A DNA stretch of 64,000 nucleotides from Foliamicus sp965115835. Its GTDB lineage: Bacteria > Pseudomonadota > Gammaproteobacteria > Steroidobacterales > Foliamicaceae. Numbering within the stretch: position 1 is the stretch's first letter; each line of letters begins with the position of its first letter. The stretch covers positions 2,542,001 to 2,606,000 of the forward strand of contig OZ220471.1 in assembly GCA_965115835.1 (NCBI GenBank). Direction: 5' to 3'. This document shows positions 26,512 through 35,018 of the stretch, one piece after another. A program made the translations under genes and the position numbers. The notes beneath the pieces are model-generated. The model made no database searches and was not told where the DNA came from. It saw nothing but the letters and a program-made list of their open reading frames with translations.

Positions 26512-27165
26512 ATGGCAAACCTGATCACGCTGAGCCGTCTCGTGCTGTTGCTCGTGGTGGTGATCGTCGCCTATCGCCCCCCGTCAGTCGTTCAACTCTG
26601 GATATGGCCGCTGCTCACCCTGGTGTTCGTTTCCGACGGGCTGGACGGGTGGGTGGCCCGTCGCCGGGGGGAGGAAAGTCTGTTCGGAGCGCTTTTCGAT
26701 ATTGCGGTCGACCGCATCGTGGAGCTTGTGCTGTGGATCGCACTGGCGGATCTGGATCTGGTCCCTATCTGGATTCCGGTGTTGTTCGTTGTGCGCGGGG
26801 GACTGGTGGACGCCATTCGGGCAAGCCGGGTCGAGGCGAGCCGCCGCAACCCCCTGACCTTGCTGAACTCGCCGGCGGCGCGGTGGTTGGTGGCCGGCCG
26901 CTTCATGCGGGGCTTTTACGGAAGCGTCAAGGCCGTGGCTTTCATCAGCCTGTTCCTGATCCAACCCCTGCCCCTGGGCATTGCGGCATTGTCGGCCGCC
27001 TGGGCAGTCCTGTGGGCGCCGATACAACCCTGGTTTGACGGCTTGGCCATGAGTCTGGCCTACCTTTCCGTGGCGCTGTGTCTGCTGCGGGGATTGCCCG
27101 TGGTGCTGGAGTTTCTGGCCGACGAGCGACGGTCATTGTTCATGCGGAAACGTTCAGGCCAGTGA
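26512..27165 (+). CDS. CDP-alcohol phosphatidyltransferase family protein
   Basis: A 217-residue membrane enzyme with about five hydrophobic segments. The family signature is present as SDGLDGWVARRRGEESLFGA followed by LFDIAVDR, giving the D-G-x2-A-R-x8-G-x3-D-x3-D metal site (with an extra tryptophan-valine spacing). It should join a CDP-activated lipid to an alcohol in phospholipid synthesis. PgsA is possible, but the sequence diverges after the motif, so the acceptor is unknown. Start at ATG 26512. The stop overlaps the GTG of the HAD phosphatase gene. Confidence 0.82.
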   Translation: MANLITLSRLVLLLVVVIVAYRPPSVVQLWIWPLLTLVFVSDGLDGWVARRRGEESLFGALFDIAVDRIVELVLWIALADLDLVPIWIPVLFVVRGGLVDAIRASRVEASRRNPLTLLNSPAARWLVAGRFMRGFYGSVKAVAFISLFLIQPLPLGIAALSAAWAVLWAPIQPWFDGLAMSLAYLSVALCLLRGLPVVLEFLADERRSLFMRKRSGQ

Positions 27166-27860
27166 GTCCGGCCGGGTCCAGACCTCGGCGCCTTGCGCTG
27201 TTTGATATCGACGGCACGCTGGTGCGCGATCCCAGCACGGAGAAACGCTTCGTCCTGTGGATGCTGCTGACCGGCCGGATCGGCTTGCTGAGGCTGCTGG
27301 CTTACGCCGCCTTTTGCCTGCGCTATCTGCCCCGCTATGGCGCGGGCGTGTTCGCCAGGAACAAGTCCCTGATGTGGCGGCGGACAGAGGAAGGGACGAA
27401 GGCGCTGGCGCGGGCATGGGCCGCGCGACACCTCCGCCGCGCCCTTTACCTGCCCTGCGTTCAACGTCTCGAGATGCACAGGGAACGGGGCGACATTGTG
27501 GTCCTGCTGTCGGGCACGCCGGACTTTCTTGCCGAGGCGGTGGCCACGCAACTGGATGTGCCGCATGTGGTTGCCACGCGCTGCGCTCAACGCAACGGAC
27601 GTTTTGTACTTGAGCCGCCGGAAGTGCATTGCGTCAGCCAGGCAAAACTGGAGGCCGCGCGCCATTTATGCGGCCAATTTGGCGCCTCCCTGGCCGAAAC
27701 CATGGCCTACGCAAATTCGATCACGGATATTCCCCTGCTGGCTGCTTGCGGCCGTCCGATCGCAGTGACTCCGGACGCGGGCCTGGCGGCCGAAGCGGCG
27801 CGCAAGGGCTGGGAAACATTGGGCGAGCAGCCCCGCGCCCATATTCGTGCGTCGGCCTGA
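27162..27860 (+). CDS. HAD-IB family phosphatase
   Basis: A 232-residue HAD hydrolase. Motif I is LALFDIDGTLV with the nucleophilic Asp, motif II is VVLLSGTPDF, and motif III/IV is AYANSITDIPLL. An all-helical cap of HAD-IB type lies between motifs I and II. The domain is close to phosphoserine phosphatase-like and PGP-phosphatase-like proteins. Directly coupled to the phosphatidyltransferase gene by a GTGA overlap, it may act on the same lipid pathway, for example on phosphatidylglycerophosphate; this is inference from context. It overlaps dacB by 14 bases. Confidence 0.85.
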   Translation: MSPAGSRPRRLALFDIDGTLVRDPSTEKRFVLWMLLTGRIGLLRLLAYAAFCLRYLPRYGAGVFARNKSLMWRRTEEGTKALARAWAARHLRRALYLPCVQRLEMHRERGDIVVLLSGTPDFLAEAVATQLDVPHVVATRCAQRNGRFVLEPPEVHCVSQAKLEAARHLCGQFGASLAETMAYANSITDIPLLAACGRPIAVTPDAGLAAEAARKGWETLGEQPRAHIRASA

Positions 27861-29280
27861 ATCCACGGCGGCCGTCCTGGTGTTGGCAGCGCTGGTGCTG
27901 GCGCCTTCCGGCGCCCGCGCCGAGGATCGCCTGCCGCCGCCGGTCGTCCGCATCCTGGCGCATTACGGAATACCTCGCGAGAACTATTCCGTGTGGGCCC
28001 GGGACGCGGCAGCAGACGAACCGCTGCTGAGCCATCGCGCCGCCGTTCCCAGGCAGCCCGCCTCGGTGGTCAAGGTGCTGACGGGATGGCTGGCGCTGGC
28101 CGGGCTCGGCCCGGAATACCGCTGGGTCACGCGGGTGTACCTGGGAGGCGCGCTGCGCAACGGAGTGCTGTCCGGACCGCTGATACTCCAGGGAGGCGGA
28201 GACCCGCGTCTGGTCGTGGAGCGGCTGTGGCTGCTGCAACGGAGAATGCGTGCGCGCGGCCTGCGACACATCCGCGGCGGTCTGATTCTCGACGACCGCT
28301 GGCTGCCCGCGATGGACCGTCCGATAGCGGGGTTCGAAGCCGACCGGCGCCGCGCCTTCAGCGCCGCGCCCTACGCGTTGCTGATGAACTTTCAAGCGGT
28401 GCGGGTGACGATCGAGCCCGACCTCGTCGCCAACCGTGTCAGGGCGCATCTCGAACCGCCCCTGTCGGGCGTCGAACTGGTCAACCGCATACGCCTTGGC
28501 GACGGCCCCTGCGGAGGCTTCCAGAGAGGGGTGTCGATCCACATTGGCGGGGCTGCTGAAAACCGGGTGGAACTGGACGGCGCCTACAGCCGGCGTTGCA
28601 ACAGCTACTCCATGGCCCGGCGCGCGCTCTCGAGCCCGGCGTACGCGTACGGCATGTTCGACGCCCTGTGGCGCGAAGCTGGCGGCGAACTCTCCGGGGG
28701 ATACCGCCTGGGATCTGCGCCGGACACTGCCGAGCCCTGGCTGGAGTTTCGCTCCGAGACCGCGTCCGAGGTTGTTCGACACATGAACAAGTACAGCAAC
28801 AATGTGATGGCTCGCCAGGTGCTGCTGACCCTGGGCGCGGAGACCTTCGGGCCTCCGGCAACCCTGGACAAGGCGCGCCGGGCGGCTGGCGAGGTCTTGC
28901 GTCGCGAGGGTCTGCGCCTGCCCAGCCTGATTCTCGACAACGGGTCCGGCCTGTCGCGCATTACCCGGATAGCGGCCGAAGATCTGGGGCGCGTGCTGCT
29001 GCACGCCGCCCGCGGCCCTCATTATCCCGAACTCGTGGCATCGCTGCCCATCGCAGGGCGCGACGGCACGCTCACCCGCACCTACAGGGAATCGAACTTC
29101 GGCGGGCGGGCGCATATCAAGACCGGCAGCCTGAATGGAGTGTCCGCGATTGCCGGCATGCTGCTCGCCCGCAGCGGGAAACGCCTCGCCGTGGTGGCCA
29201 TTCTGGAGCATCCGCTGGCGGCCAAAGGTCCGGGAGAAGAGGCGCATGGAGCGCTTTTGACAGCGTTGGGAGCACATTGA
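27847..29280 (+). CDS. dacB: D-alanyl-D-alanine carboxypeptidase/endopeptidase (PBP4)
   Basis: A 477-residue class C penicillin-binding protein. After a signal peptide (LVLAALVLAPSGARA) the three active-site motifs appear: S73-V-V-K76 in PASVVKVLTG, SNN in KYSNNVMARQ, and KTG in IKTGSLNGV. The long insert between the first two motifs is typical of PBP4. It trims or cleaves peptidoglycan cross-links in the periplasm. The GTG start at 27847 lies inside the HAD gene, suggesting coupling. Its last codons contain the -35 element of the glnK promoter. Confidence 0.94.
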   Translation: MRRPESTAAVLVLAALVLAPSGARAEDRLPPPVVRILAHYGIPRENYSVWARDAAADEPLLSHRAAVPRQPASVVKVLTGWLALAGLGPEYRWVTRVYLGGALRNGVLSGPLILQGGGDPRLVVERLWLLQRRMRARGLRHIRGGLILDDRWLPAMDRPIAGFEADRRRAFSAAPYALLMNFQAVRVTIEPDLVANRVRAHLEPPLSGVELVNRIRLGDGPCGGFQRGVSIHIGGAAENRVELDGAYSRRCNSYSMARRALSSPAYAYGMFDALWREAGGELSGGYRLGSAPDTAEPWLEFRSETASEVVRHMNKYSNNVMARQVLLTLGAETFGPPATLDKARRAAGEVLRREGLRLPSLILDNGSGLSRITRIAAEDLGRVLLHAARGPHYPELVASLPIAGRDGTLTRTYRESNFGGRAHIKTGSLNGVSAIAGMLLARSGKRLAVVAILEHPLAAKGPGEEAHGALLTALGAH

Positions 29281-29286
29281 TAAAAT
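29257..29286 (+). promoter_or_regulatory. Strong sigma-70 promoter for glnK-amtB
   Basis: A perfect -35 TTGACA (29257-29262) is followed after 18 bases by TAAAAT (29281-29286), with a TGA triplet directly before the -10 as in extended -10 promoters. Transcription would begin near 29293, 64 bases before glnK. No sigma-54 type GG-N10-GC element was seen, which is unusual for this operon. Confidence 0.75.
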
Positions 29287-29356
29287 CCCGCCAGCAGCGC
29301 ACCCGCAGAGAAGGCAGCGCGCAACTTCTCCTTTCAGCCAGTCAAGGCAAGCCCCC

Positions 29357-29695
29357 ATGAAGCTCGTAATGGCCATTATCAAACCGTTTCGGCTGGATCA
29401 TGTCCGCAATACCCTGTCCGATCTCGGGATCAATGGAATGACCGTATCCGAAGTGCAGGGTTTCGGGCGACAGCGGGGGCACACGGAGCTGTATCGAGGC
29501 GCCGAATACATGGTCGATTTCATTCCCAAGACCAGGATTGAGGTCGCCTGTACGGACGAACTGGCCGAGCGCGTGGTGGAGGCCATCATGGGCTCGGCCA
29601 AGACTGGGAAGGTGGGCGACGGAAAGGTATTCGTCCTGGATCTCGAGGAAGCCTACCGGGTACGCACCGGAGACAGCGGCGACTCGGCGCTGTAG
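29357..29695 (+). CDS. glnK: Nitrogen regulatory PII protein
   Basis: A 112-residue PII trimer subunit. It begins MKLVMAIIKPFRLDHV. The T-loop contains the uridylylation site Tyr51 (RGAEYMVDF), and the ATP-binding TGKVGDGKVFV is intact. It signals 2-oxoglutarate and energy status to GlnE and blocks AmtB when nitrogen is ample. The adjacent amtB gene makes GlnK more likely than GlnB. It has its own strong promoter inside the end of dacB. Confidence 0.96.
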   Translation: MKLVMAIIKPFRLDHVRNTLSDLGINGMTVSEVQGFGRQRGHTELYRGAEYMVDFIPKTRIEVACTDELAERVVEAIMGSAKTGKVGDGKVFVLDLEEAYRVRTGDSGDSAL

Positions 29696-29760
29696 CGGGC
29701 GTCATTCATCGGGAGCTCTTCGCCCGCTCGGCGGCTCCCCTCCACAAGTCAGGGATTTTC

Positions 29761-31050
29761 ATGCATATGAAGAGGGCGATACTGATCGCTGTGGCCGGAT
29801 GGCTGGTTTCGGGTGTGGCCTGGGCTGATGCTCCGGACAAGGCCGATACGGCCTGGCTTCTCACTTCCACGGCCCTGGTGCTGTTCATGACGCTGCCGGG
29901 ATTGGCGCTGTTCTACGGAGGACTGGTAAGTCGCCGCAATGTGCTGTCGGTTCTGATGCAGTGCTTTGCGATTGCCGGCGTGATTACCGTGCTGTGGGTG
30001 GTGGCGCAATACAGTCTGGCGTTCAGCGACGGTGGATCGATGAACCCGTGGGTGGGCGGCCTGGGCAGCGCCTTTCTTGCCGGATTGACCGTCGATTCCC
30101 TGACAGGCAGCACTCCGGAATCGGTTTTTCTCACCTTTCAGCTGACCTTCGCCATCATCACCTGCGCCCTGATAGTTGGCGGCTTTGCCGAGCGCATGCG
30201 CTTTGCGCCCGTGTTGCTGTTCTCGGTGCTGTGGTCGCTGATCGTATATGCGCCGGTATGCCACTGGGTGTGGGGCGGCGGATGGCTGGCGGAGCTGGGC
30301 TTTCTCGACTTCGCCGGCGGCGCGGTGGTGCATCTGACCGCGGGCACTGGCGCTCTGGTGGCGGCTCTGGTTCTGGGGCCGCGCAGCGGGTTTCCGCAAA
30401 AGCCCATGCCGCCGCATAACCTGCCTCTGACCGTGGCTGGCGCGGGCATGCTATGGGTCGGGTGGTTCGGTTTCAACGGCGGCAGCGCCCTGGCGGCCGA
30501 CGGCGCCGCCGGAATGGCGCTGCTGGTGACCCATGTGGGCGCCTCCACGGGGGCCCTGGGCTGGATGGCAATGGAGTGGATCAAGTTCGGCAAGCCCAGC
30601 GTTCTCGGCGTCGTGACCGGCATGGTGGCGGGCCTCGGCGCCATTACGCCGGCCTCCGGTTTTGTCGGCCCGATGGGCGCTCTGGCGATCGGTCTGTCCG
30701 CCGGCGTGATCTGTTTCTACGCGACTCGCCTGATCAAGCGGGTGCTGGTGATCGACGATTCCCTGGATGTGTTCCCGGTCCACGGTGTCGGCGGTTCCCT
30801 GGGGTTGCTGCTCTGCGCGGTGTTCGTGAACGCCGATCTGGGCGGCAGCGGCTACGCCGAGGGCATGAACCCGGGCTCGCAGCTGGGCGTTCAGGCGCTG
30901 GGCCTGCTGGCCACGGCCGCCTGGACCGCCGTGGCCACCTGGGTTGTCCTCAAGGTGACAGGGTTGATTACGCCGCTGCGCGTGGACGAGGAAGATGAGA
31001 TCGAGGGTCTGGATCTCACCCAGCACGAAGAGCGCGCCTACAGCCGTTAG
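29761..31050 (+). CDS. amtB: Ammonium transporter
   Basis: A 429-residue channel with a signal peptide (ILIAVAGWLVSGVAWA) and 11 membrane segments. The twin histidines of the pore are visible as GGAVVHLTAG and VFPVHGVGG. PGLALFYGGLV and the WVGWFGFNGGSAL segment are family signatures. It conducts ammonia across the inner membrane and is gated by the GlnK product of the upstream gene. AGGGA lies 6 bases before ATG 29761. The gene follows glnK after 65 bases with no terminator seen. Confidence 0.97.
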   Translation: MHMKRAILIAVAGWLVSGVAWADAPDKADTAWLLTSTALVLFMTLPGLALFYGGLVSRRNVLSVLMQCFAIAGVITVLWVVAQYSLAFSDGGSMNPWVGGLGSAFLAGLTVDSLTGSTPESVFLTFQLTFAIITCALIVGGFAERMRFAPVLLFSVLWSLIVYAPVCHWVWGGGWLAELGFLDFAGGAVVHLTAGTGALVAALVLGPRSGFPQKPMPPHNLPLTVAGAGMLWVGWFGFNGGSALAADGAAGMALLVTHVGASTGALGWMAMEWIKFGKPSVLGVVTGMVAGLGAITPASGFVGPMGALAIGLSAGVICFYATRLIKRVLVIDDSLDVFPVHGVGGSLGLLLCAVFVNADLGGSGYAEGMNPGSQLGVQALGLLATAAWTAVATWVVLKVTGLITPLRVDEEDEIEGLDLTQHEERAYSR

Positions 31051-31126
31051 TCCAGCCGCGGCCCGACCCGCTGAGACAGGCGAGCCTTGCGGCGGAGTCG
31101 CCGCGGCCGGGTGGTAGCATTGGGGC

Positions 31127-32098
31127 ATGCTGATCCGCAAACCCGGAGATATCTCCCCGTCGGAAATTACTTCCGAGCAGGCTTATTTCAACCGCCGTTC
31201 CTTTGTTGCCGGACTGATCGGCGCAGGTCTGGTCGGTTCGGCCCGCGCCGCGCCGCGCTACCTGGAGACAGGTAGCGGGCAGGAGGCATTGGCCAGCGTT
31301 TCGCGCGGGCCGTACAGCACCGAAGAGCCTGCCAACAGCTACGAGGAAATCAGCACCTACAACAATTTTTACGAGTTCGGAACCGGCAAGGCCGACCCGC
31401 ACCGGAAGTCCGGCGACTTCAAGCCCTCTCCCTGGACCGTTCGCGTGTCGGGTGAGGCGGAGACGACCGGCGACTTCGATGTGGAGGGCCTGTTGGCCGG
31501 CGTGGGCCTGGAAGAGCGCGTGTACCGCATGCGCTGCGTCGAGGCGTGGTCGATGGTCATTCCCTGGGTGGGCGCGCCTCTGGGCGAAGTGCTGAAACGT
31601 TTTCGACCCACCTCCCGCGCAAGATACGTGGCCTTCGAGACCGTCTATCGCCCCGGGGAAATGCCCGGCCAGAAACGCGGGACGCTGAGGTGGCCGTATG
31701 TCGAAGGCTTGACGATCGAGGAGGCCACTCATCCGCTGACCCTGCTGGCCGTGGGTGTATACGGCGTGACGCTGCCAAACCAGAACGGCGCCCCGCTGCG
31801 TCTGGTCGTCCCCTGGAAGTACGGTTTCAAGGGCATCAAGTCGATCGTGGGCATACGCTTGCAGGAGCAGCGTCCGGCCACCAGCTGGAATATCGCCGCA
31901 CCCCGGGAATACGGCTTTTACGCCAATGTGAATCCCGAAGTGGATCATCCCCGCTGGAGTCAGGCCAGCGAGCGCCGGATCGGCGGGTCCGGTTTCGCCG
32001 GGCTTCTGGCGCGCCGCAAGCCCACGCAGATGTTCAACGGTTACGGGGAACAGGTGGCCCATCTCTATTCCCGGCTGGACCTGCGGCGCAATTACTGA
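31127..32098 (+). CDS. msrP: Periplasmic protein-methionine-sulfoxide reductase, catalytic subunit
   Basis: A 323-residue molybdoenzyme (YedY). The twin-arginine signal NRRSFVAGLIGAGL directs folded export. The molybdenum-ligating Cys lies in MRCVEAWSMVIPW, and the C-terminal PWKYGFKGIKSI belongs to the sulfite-oxidase fold. It repairs oxidised methionines of periplasmic proteins with electrons from MsrQ, encoded 21 bases downstream. A TAGCAT lies 6 bases before the ATG, another possible near-leaderless arrangement. Confidence 0.96.
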   Translation: MLIRKPGDISPSEITSEQAYFNRRSFVAGLIGAGLVGSARAAPRYLETGSGQEALASVSRGPYSTEEPANSYEEISTYNNFYEFGTGKADPHRKSGDFKPSPWTVRVSGEAETTGDFDVEGLLAGVGLEERVYRMRCVEAWSMVIPWVGAPLGEVLKRFRPTSRARYVAFETVYRPGEMPGQKRGTLRWPYVEGLTIEEATHPLTLLAVGVYGVTLPNQNGAPLRLVVPWKYGFKGIKSIVGIRLQEQRPATSWNIAAPREYGFYANVNPEVDHPRWSQASERRIGGSGFAGLLARRKPTQMFNGYGEQVAHLYSRLDLRRNY

Positions 32099-32119
32099 AC
32101 TCCCGCTCCGGGCCGCCCC

Positions 32120-32734
32120 ATGACGCCGGGGGCGATGCGAGCGCTCAAGCCGCTGGTGTTTGCGGCCTGTCTGCTGCCGCTGGCGTGGCTGGCGCTGCGC
32201 ACGGCGGGAATCGTTCAACCCGGGCTGGGCGCCAACCCGGTCGAGGAGATTCAGGACCAGTTGGGCCTGTGGTCCCTGCGCTTGCTGCTGCTCACCCTGT
32301 GTGTCACGCCGGCGGCGCGCCTGCTGAAGAAGCCTCGTCTGTTCCGTTTCCGCCGCATGCTGGGGCTGTTTGCCTTCTTCTACGGCATGCTGCACCCGCT
32401 GGTCTATGTCCTTTTGGATCTGCAACTGGATTTCACCCACCTGGGCGAGGATCTGCTCAAGCGCCCCTTCATTACGGTGGGCATGGGCTCGGTGCTGCTG
32501 CTGGCGCCGCTTGCGGTGACTTCCACGAAGGGTTTCCAGCGCCGCCTGGGACGACGCTGGAACCGTTTGCATCGTCTGGTCTATCCGGCCGCGATACTCG
32601 CGTGCTGGCACTTTTACTGGCAGGTCAAGGCCGATACGGCGGAACCGCTGGTATATTGCGCGATTCTGGCGTTGTTGCTGGGCTTTCGCCTGTGGTGGTC
32701 GCGCCCGGGGATGCGGTTGTTCCGCAGGGGATGA
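32120..32734 (+). CDS. msrQ: Heme-binding membrane subunit of the MsrPQ system
   Basis: A 204-residue YedZ-type membrane protein with six hydrophobic segments. Histidines likely to bind heme b lie in YGMLHPLVY, NRLHRLVYP and ACWHFYWQV. It passes quinone-derived electrons to MsrP in the periplasm. The stop codon overlaps an ATG of the following MFS gene (ATGA), though the preferred MFS start is six bases later. Confidence 0.95.
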   Translation: MTPGAMRALKPLVFAACLLPLAWLALRTAGIVQPGLGANPVEEIQDQLGLWSLRLLLLTLCVTPAARLLKKPRLFRFRRMLGLFAFFYGMLHPLVYVLLDLQLDFTHLGEDLLKRPFITVGMGSVLLLAPLAVTSTKGFQRRLGRRWNRLHRLVYPAAILACWHFYWQVKADTAEPLVYCAILALLLGFRLWWSRPGMRLFRRG

Positions 32735-32736
32735 AT

Positions 32737-33975
32737 ATGCAGGAAACCTCCATGCGCGGGCGGATCTTTTACGGCTGGTGGTTGCTGGTTGGCCTGTTTT
32801 TGATCTACGCCGCCTCGAATGGCATCCTGATCAACACGATGCCGCGGATCTTTCCCGATCTGGCGGACGGGTTCGGTTGGACCAAGGAGCAGGTCACCCG
32901 GCCGGCAAACATGTTCTTTGCGCTGGTCGCCTTACTCAATCCGGCGGCCGGATGGCTGCTGGACCGCTTTTCCATCCGTCGGCTGATGGTGGTCGGCAGT
33001 GCGGGAATCACGCTTGTGCTGGTCCTGTTTCCCCTGGTGCAGGAGCTGTGGCACCTCATGGCGCTGTATGTGCTGTTTGCATTTTCGCTGTCTCTGGCCG
33101 GACTGACTCCCAGCCTGATGCTGCTTTCGCGCTGGTTCGTGCGCTACCGGGGTCTGGCGTTCGGCATCCTGATGATGGCGTCGAGCGCCGGCGGCGCCTT
33201 GTTCCCCTGGGTGGTCGACTATTTCCTGCCCGACTGGCAACGGGCAGTGTGGGTGCTGGCGGTGCTTGGCGGCGCCATGATGGTTCTGCCCGCACTGTTT
33301 TTGGTAAGCAACCACCCGAGGGACAAGGGTCTGGCCGAGGAGGGGGCGAACCCGGAGCCGGGAACGGGACCGATGCCCGACCGTCTGGGAAGAGTATTGT
33401 TGGGTCTCTTTCGCTCGCGGGTGTTCTACCTGCTGGCGTTCGCCACGGGCACACTCTGGTTCTGCATTGTAGCCATGCTGAATAACCAGCCGTTGTTCTT
33501 CCGCAAGGAGTTACTGCTGGACGACACCACGACAACAGTAATACAAAGCAGCTTCTTCGTCGCCGCCATCATCGGGAAGGGCTTGTTCGGCTATCTGGCG
33601 GACCGGTTCGACAAGCTGAAAGTCATGATGGCCAGTGTGCTGAACCTCGCCGTCGGCCTGGCGTTTCTGTTTCTTGCAGCGCCCGGCGAATGGCTTTGGC
33701 CGCTCGCCTACGCGGTCGTCTATGGCGTTGGCTACGCTGGCGCTTTCACGATGATTCAATTGATGATCGCGAAGTTTTATGCCGGGCGCAACTACGGCGT
33801 GTGTCTCGGCGTCTTCCTCTTTATCGACTCGCTGGCCGGAGCGGCCGGCGGCTTTTTCCTGGCCTGGTCCGCAGACCAATTCGAGTCTTTTACCACCGGC
33901 TTCACGGTAATGATGGCGCTGTGCGCAATTGCCGTCATGTGCGTGTACATGTTGATACGCCGGGAACGGGCATGA
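32737..33975 (+). CDS. Major facilitator superfamily transporter
   Basis: A 412-residue carrier with 12 predicted membrane segments. The loop between segments 2 and 3 reads AAGWLLDRFSIRRLM, a variant of the MFS G-x3-D-R-x-G-R-R motif, repeated in the second half as FGYLADRFDKLKVM. The overall pattern resembles the monocarboxylate/oxalate-formate antiporter group, but the substrate is unknown. AGGGG lies 6 bases before ATG 32737; ATG 32731 is in frame but touches that site. Its stop overlaps the start of a TRAP-type binding protein, suggesting the two work together. Confidence 0.85.
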   Translation: MQETSMRGRIFYGWWLLVGLFLIYAASNGILINTMPRIFPDLADGFGWTKEQVTRPANMFFALVALLNPAAGWLLDRFSIRRLMVVGSAGITLVLVLFPLVQELWHLMALYVLFAFSLSLAGLTPSLMLLSRWFVRYRGLAFGILMMASSAGGALFPWVVDYFLPDWQRAVWVLAVLGGAMMVLPALFLVSNHPRDKGLAEEGANPEPGTGPMPDRLGRVLLGLFRSRVFYLLAFATGTLWFCIVAMLNNQPLFFRKELLLDDTTTTVIQSSFFVAAIIGKGLFGYLADRFDKLKVMMASVLNLAVGLAFLFLAAPGEWLWPLAYAVVYGVGYAGAFTMIQLMIAKFYAGRNYGVCLGVFLFIDSLAGAAGGFFLAWSADQFESFTTGFTVMMALCAIAVMCVYMLIRRERA

Positions 33976-35012
33976 GGCGAATCCTGATTCCTGCGGCTGT
34001 CGGCCTTGTGGCGGTTGCGGCCTGCGAATCGCCCGATGAAGCCCGGCCGGTTGGCGGCAATGCGGCGACGATGGAAATCACTGCCGCCGGCACGGCCTTT
34101 CCGGACACCGCAGGCGAGCAGCAATGGCTCCGTTTCCAGCGCAACGTGGAGCAGGGGTCCGGGGGACGCATCAAGGTCCGCATGCTGGTTCACGGGCAAC
34201 TCGGCTCCGAGGAGCAAATCGTGGCGGGTCTCCGGCGCAACCGCGTGCAGGTGGGCAACCTGTCCGCCATGGTTGCTTCCACCCTGGTGCCGGAAACCGC
34301 GATCCTGTACGCACCGTTCCTGTTCGACTCCGAGGAGCAGGCGGACTTCGTATACGACCACTTTCTGACCGGCCTGTTTACCGATCTTCTGGCCGAACAG
34401 AACCTGCATCTGCTCCGATGGAACGAGATCGGCTTCCACCACATCTACTCGGTAACTCCGGTGCGGTCCCCCGCCGACATGCGGGGGCTACGGTTTCGCG
34501 TGTCGGCAAGCGACGCCTCGCGGCTGTTCGCCAGGGCATTGGGCGCAGACATCATTCCGCTGGGCTACGGCGAAATCGTGCAGTCCCTGCAGACCGGCCT
34601 GATCGAAGGCGGCGAAAATTCCGTGAGCCTGTATGCCCGAACTGGCATATCCGGCGAGGCTTCCCACCTGACGCTTACCGCTCACAGCTTTGGCATGTCG
34701 GTCATCGTGGCCAACAAGAGCTGGTGGGACGCGCTGTCCGGGCCGGACCGGCAGCTCGTGGCGGACGCCTATCCGAGCGCGCCGGAGTCGCGCCGCGTCA
34801 CCCGCGAAGAAGCGCGGCAGGACCTGGAGAACGCCGCGCAACTCGGCTTCGCGCCGCGCTGGCCGGATGCCGCCGAGCGGGCGGCCTGGGTCGAGTCGGT
34901 GCGCCACGTGCCGAACGACCTCGCCGCCAGGGTAGGCGGACGGTCCCACCTGGTGCTCGAAAAGGTGACCGAGGGCCGGGCCGCGTTCGCCCGTATGCAC
35001 AACGCCGGCTGA
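33972..35012 (+). CDS. TRAP-type (DctP family) solute-binding lipoprotein, without DctQM
   Basis: A 346-residue periplasmic binding protein. The N-terminus is a lipoprotein signal (LVAVAACES). The DctP fold is shown by GSEEQIVAGLRRNRVQVG, the hinge segment ADMRGLRFRV with its conserved Arg for carboxylate binding, and EIVQSLQTGLIEGGENS. TRAP systems need the membrane proteins DctQ and DctM, which are not encoded nearby. The gene instead overlaps an MFS carrier gene by ATGA. It may deliver a carboxylate to that carrier or act as a sensor; both ideas are inference. Confidence 0.85.
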   Translation: MRRILIPAAVGLVAVAACESPDEARPVGGNAATMEITAAGTAFPDTAGEQQWLRFQRNVEQGSGGRIKVRMLVHGQLGSEEQIVAGLRRNRVQVGNLSAMVASTLVPETAILYAPFLFDSEEQADFVYDHFLTGLFTDLLAEQNLHLLRWNEIGFHHIYSVTPVRSPADMRGLRFRVSASDASRLFARALGADIIPLGYGEIVQSLQTGLIEGGENSVSLYARTGISGEASHLTLTAHSFGMSVIVANKSWWDALSGPDRQLVADAYPSAPESRRVTREEARQDLENAAQLGFAPRWPDAAERAAWVESVRHVPNDLAARVGGRSHLVLEKVTEGRAAFARMHNAG

Positions 35013-35018
35013 TTCGCT

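Noticed and set aside
29287..29356. A sigma-54 promoter in front of glnK
   Set aside because: No GG-N10-GC pattern of the right form was found between dacB and glnK.
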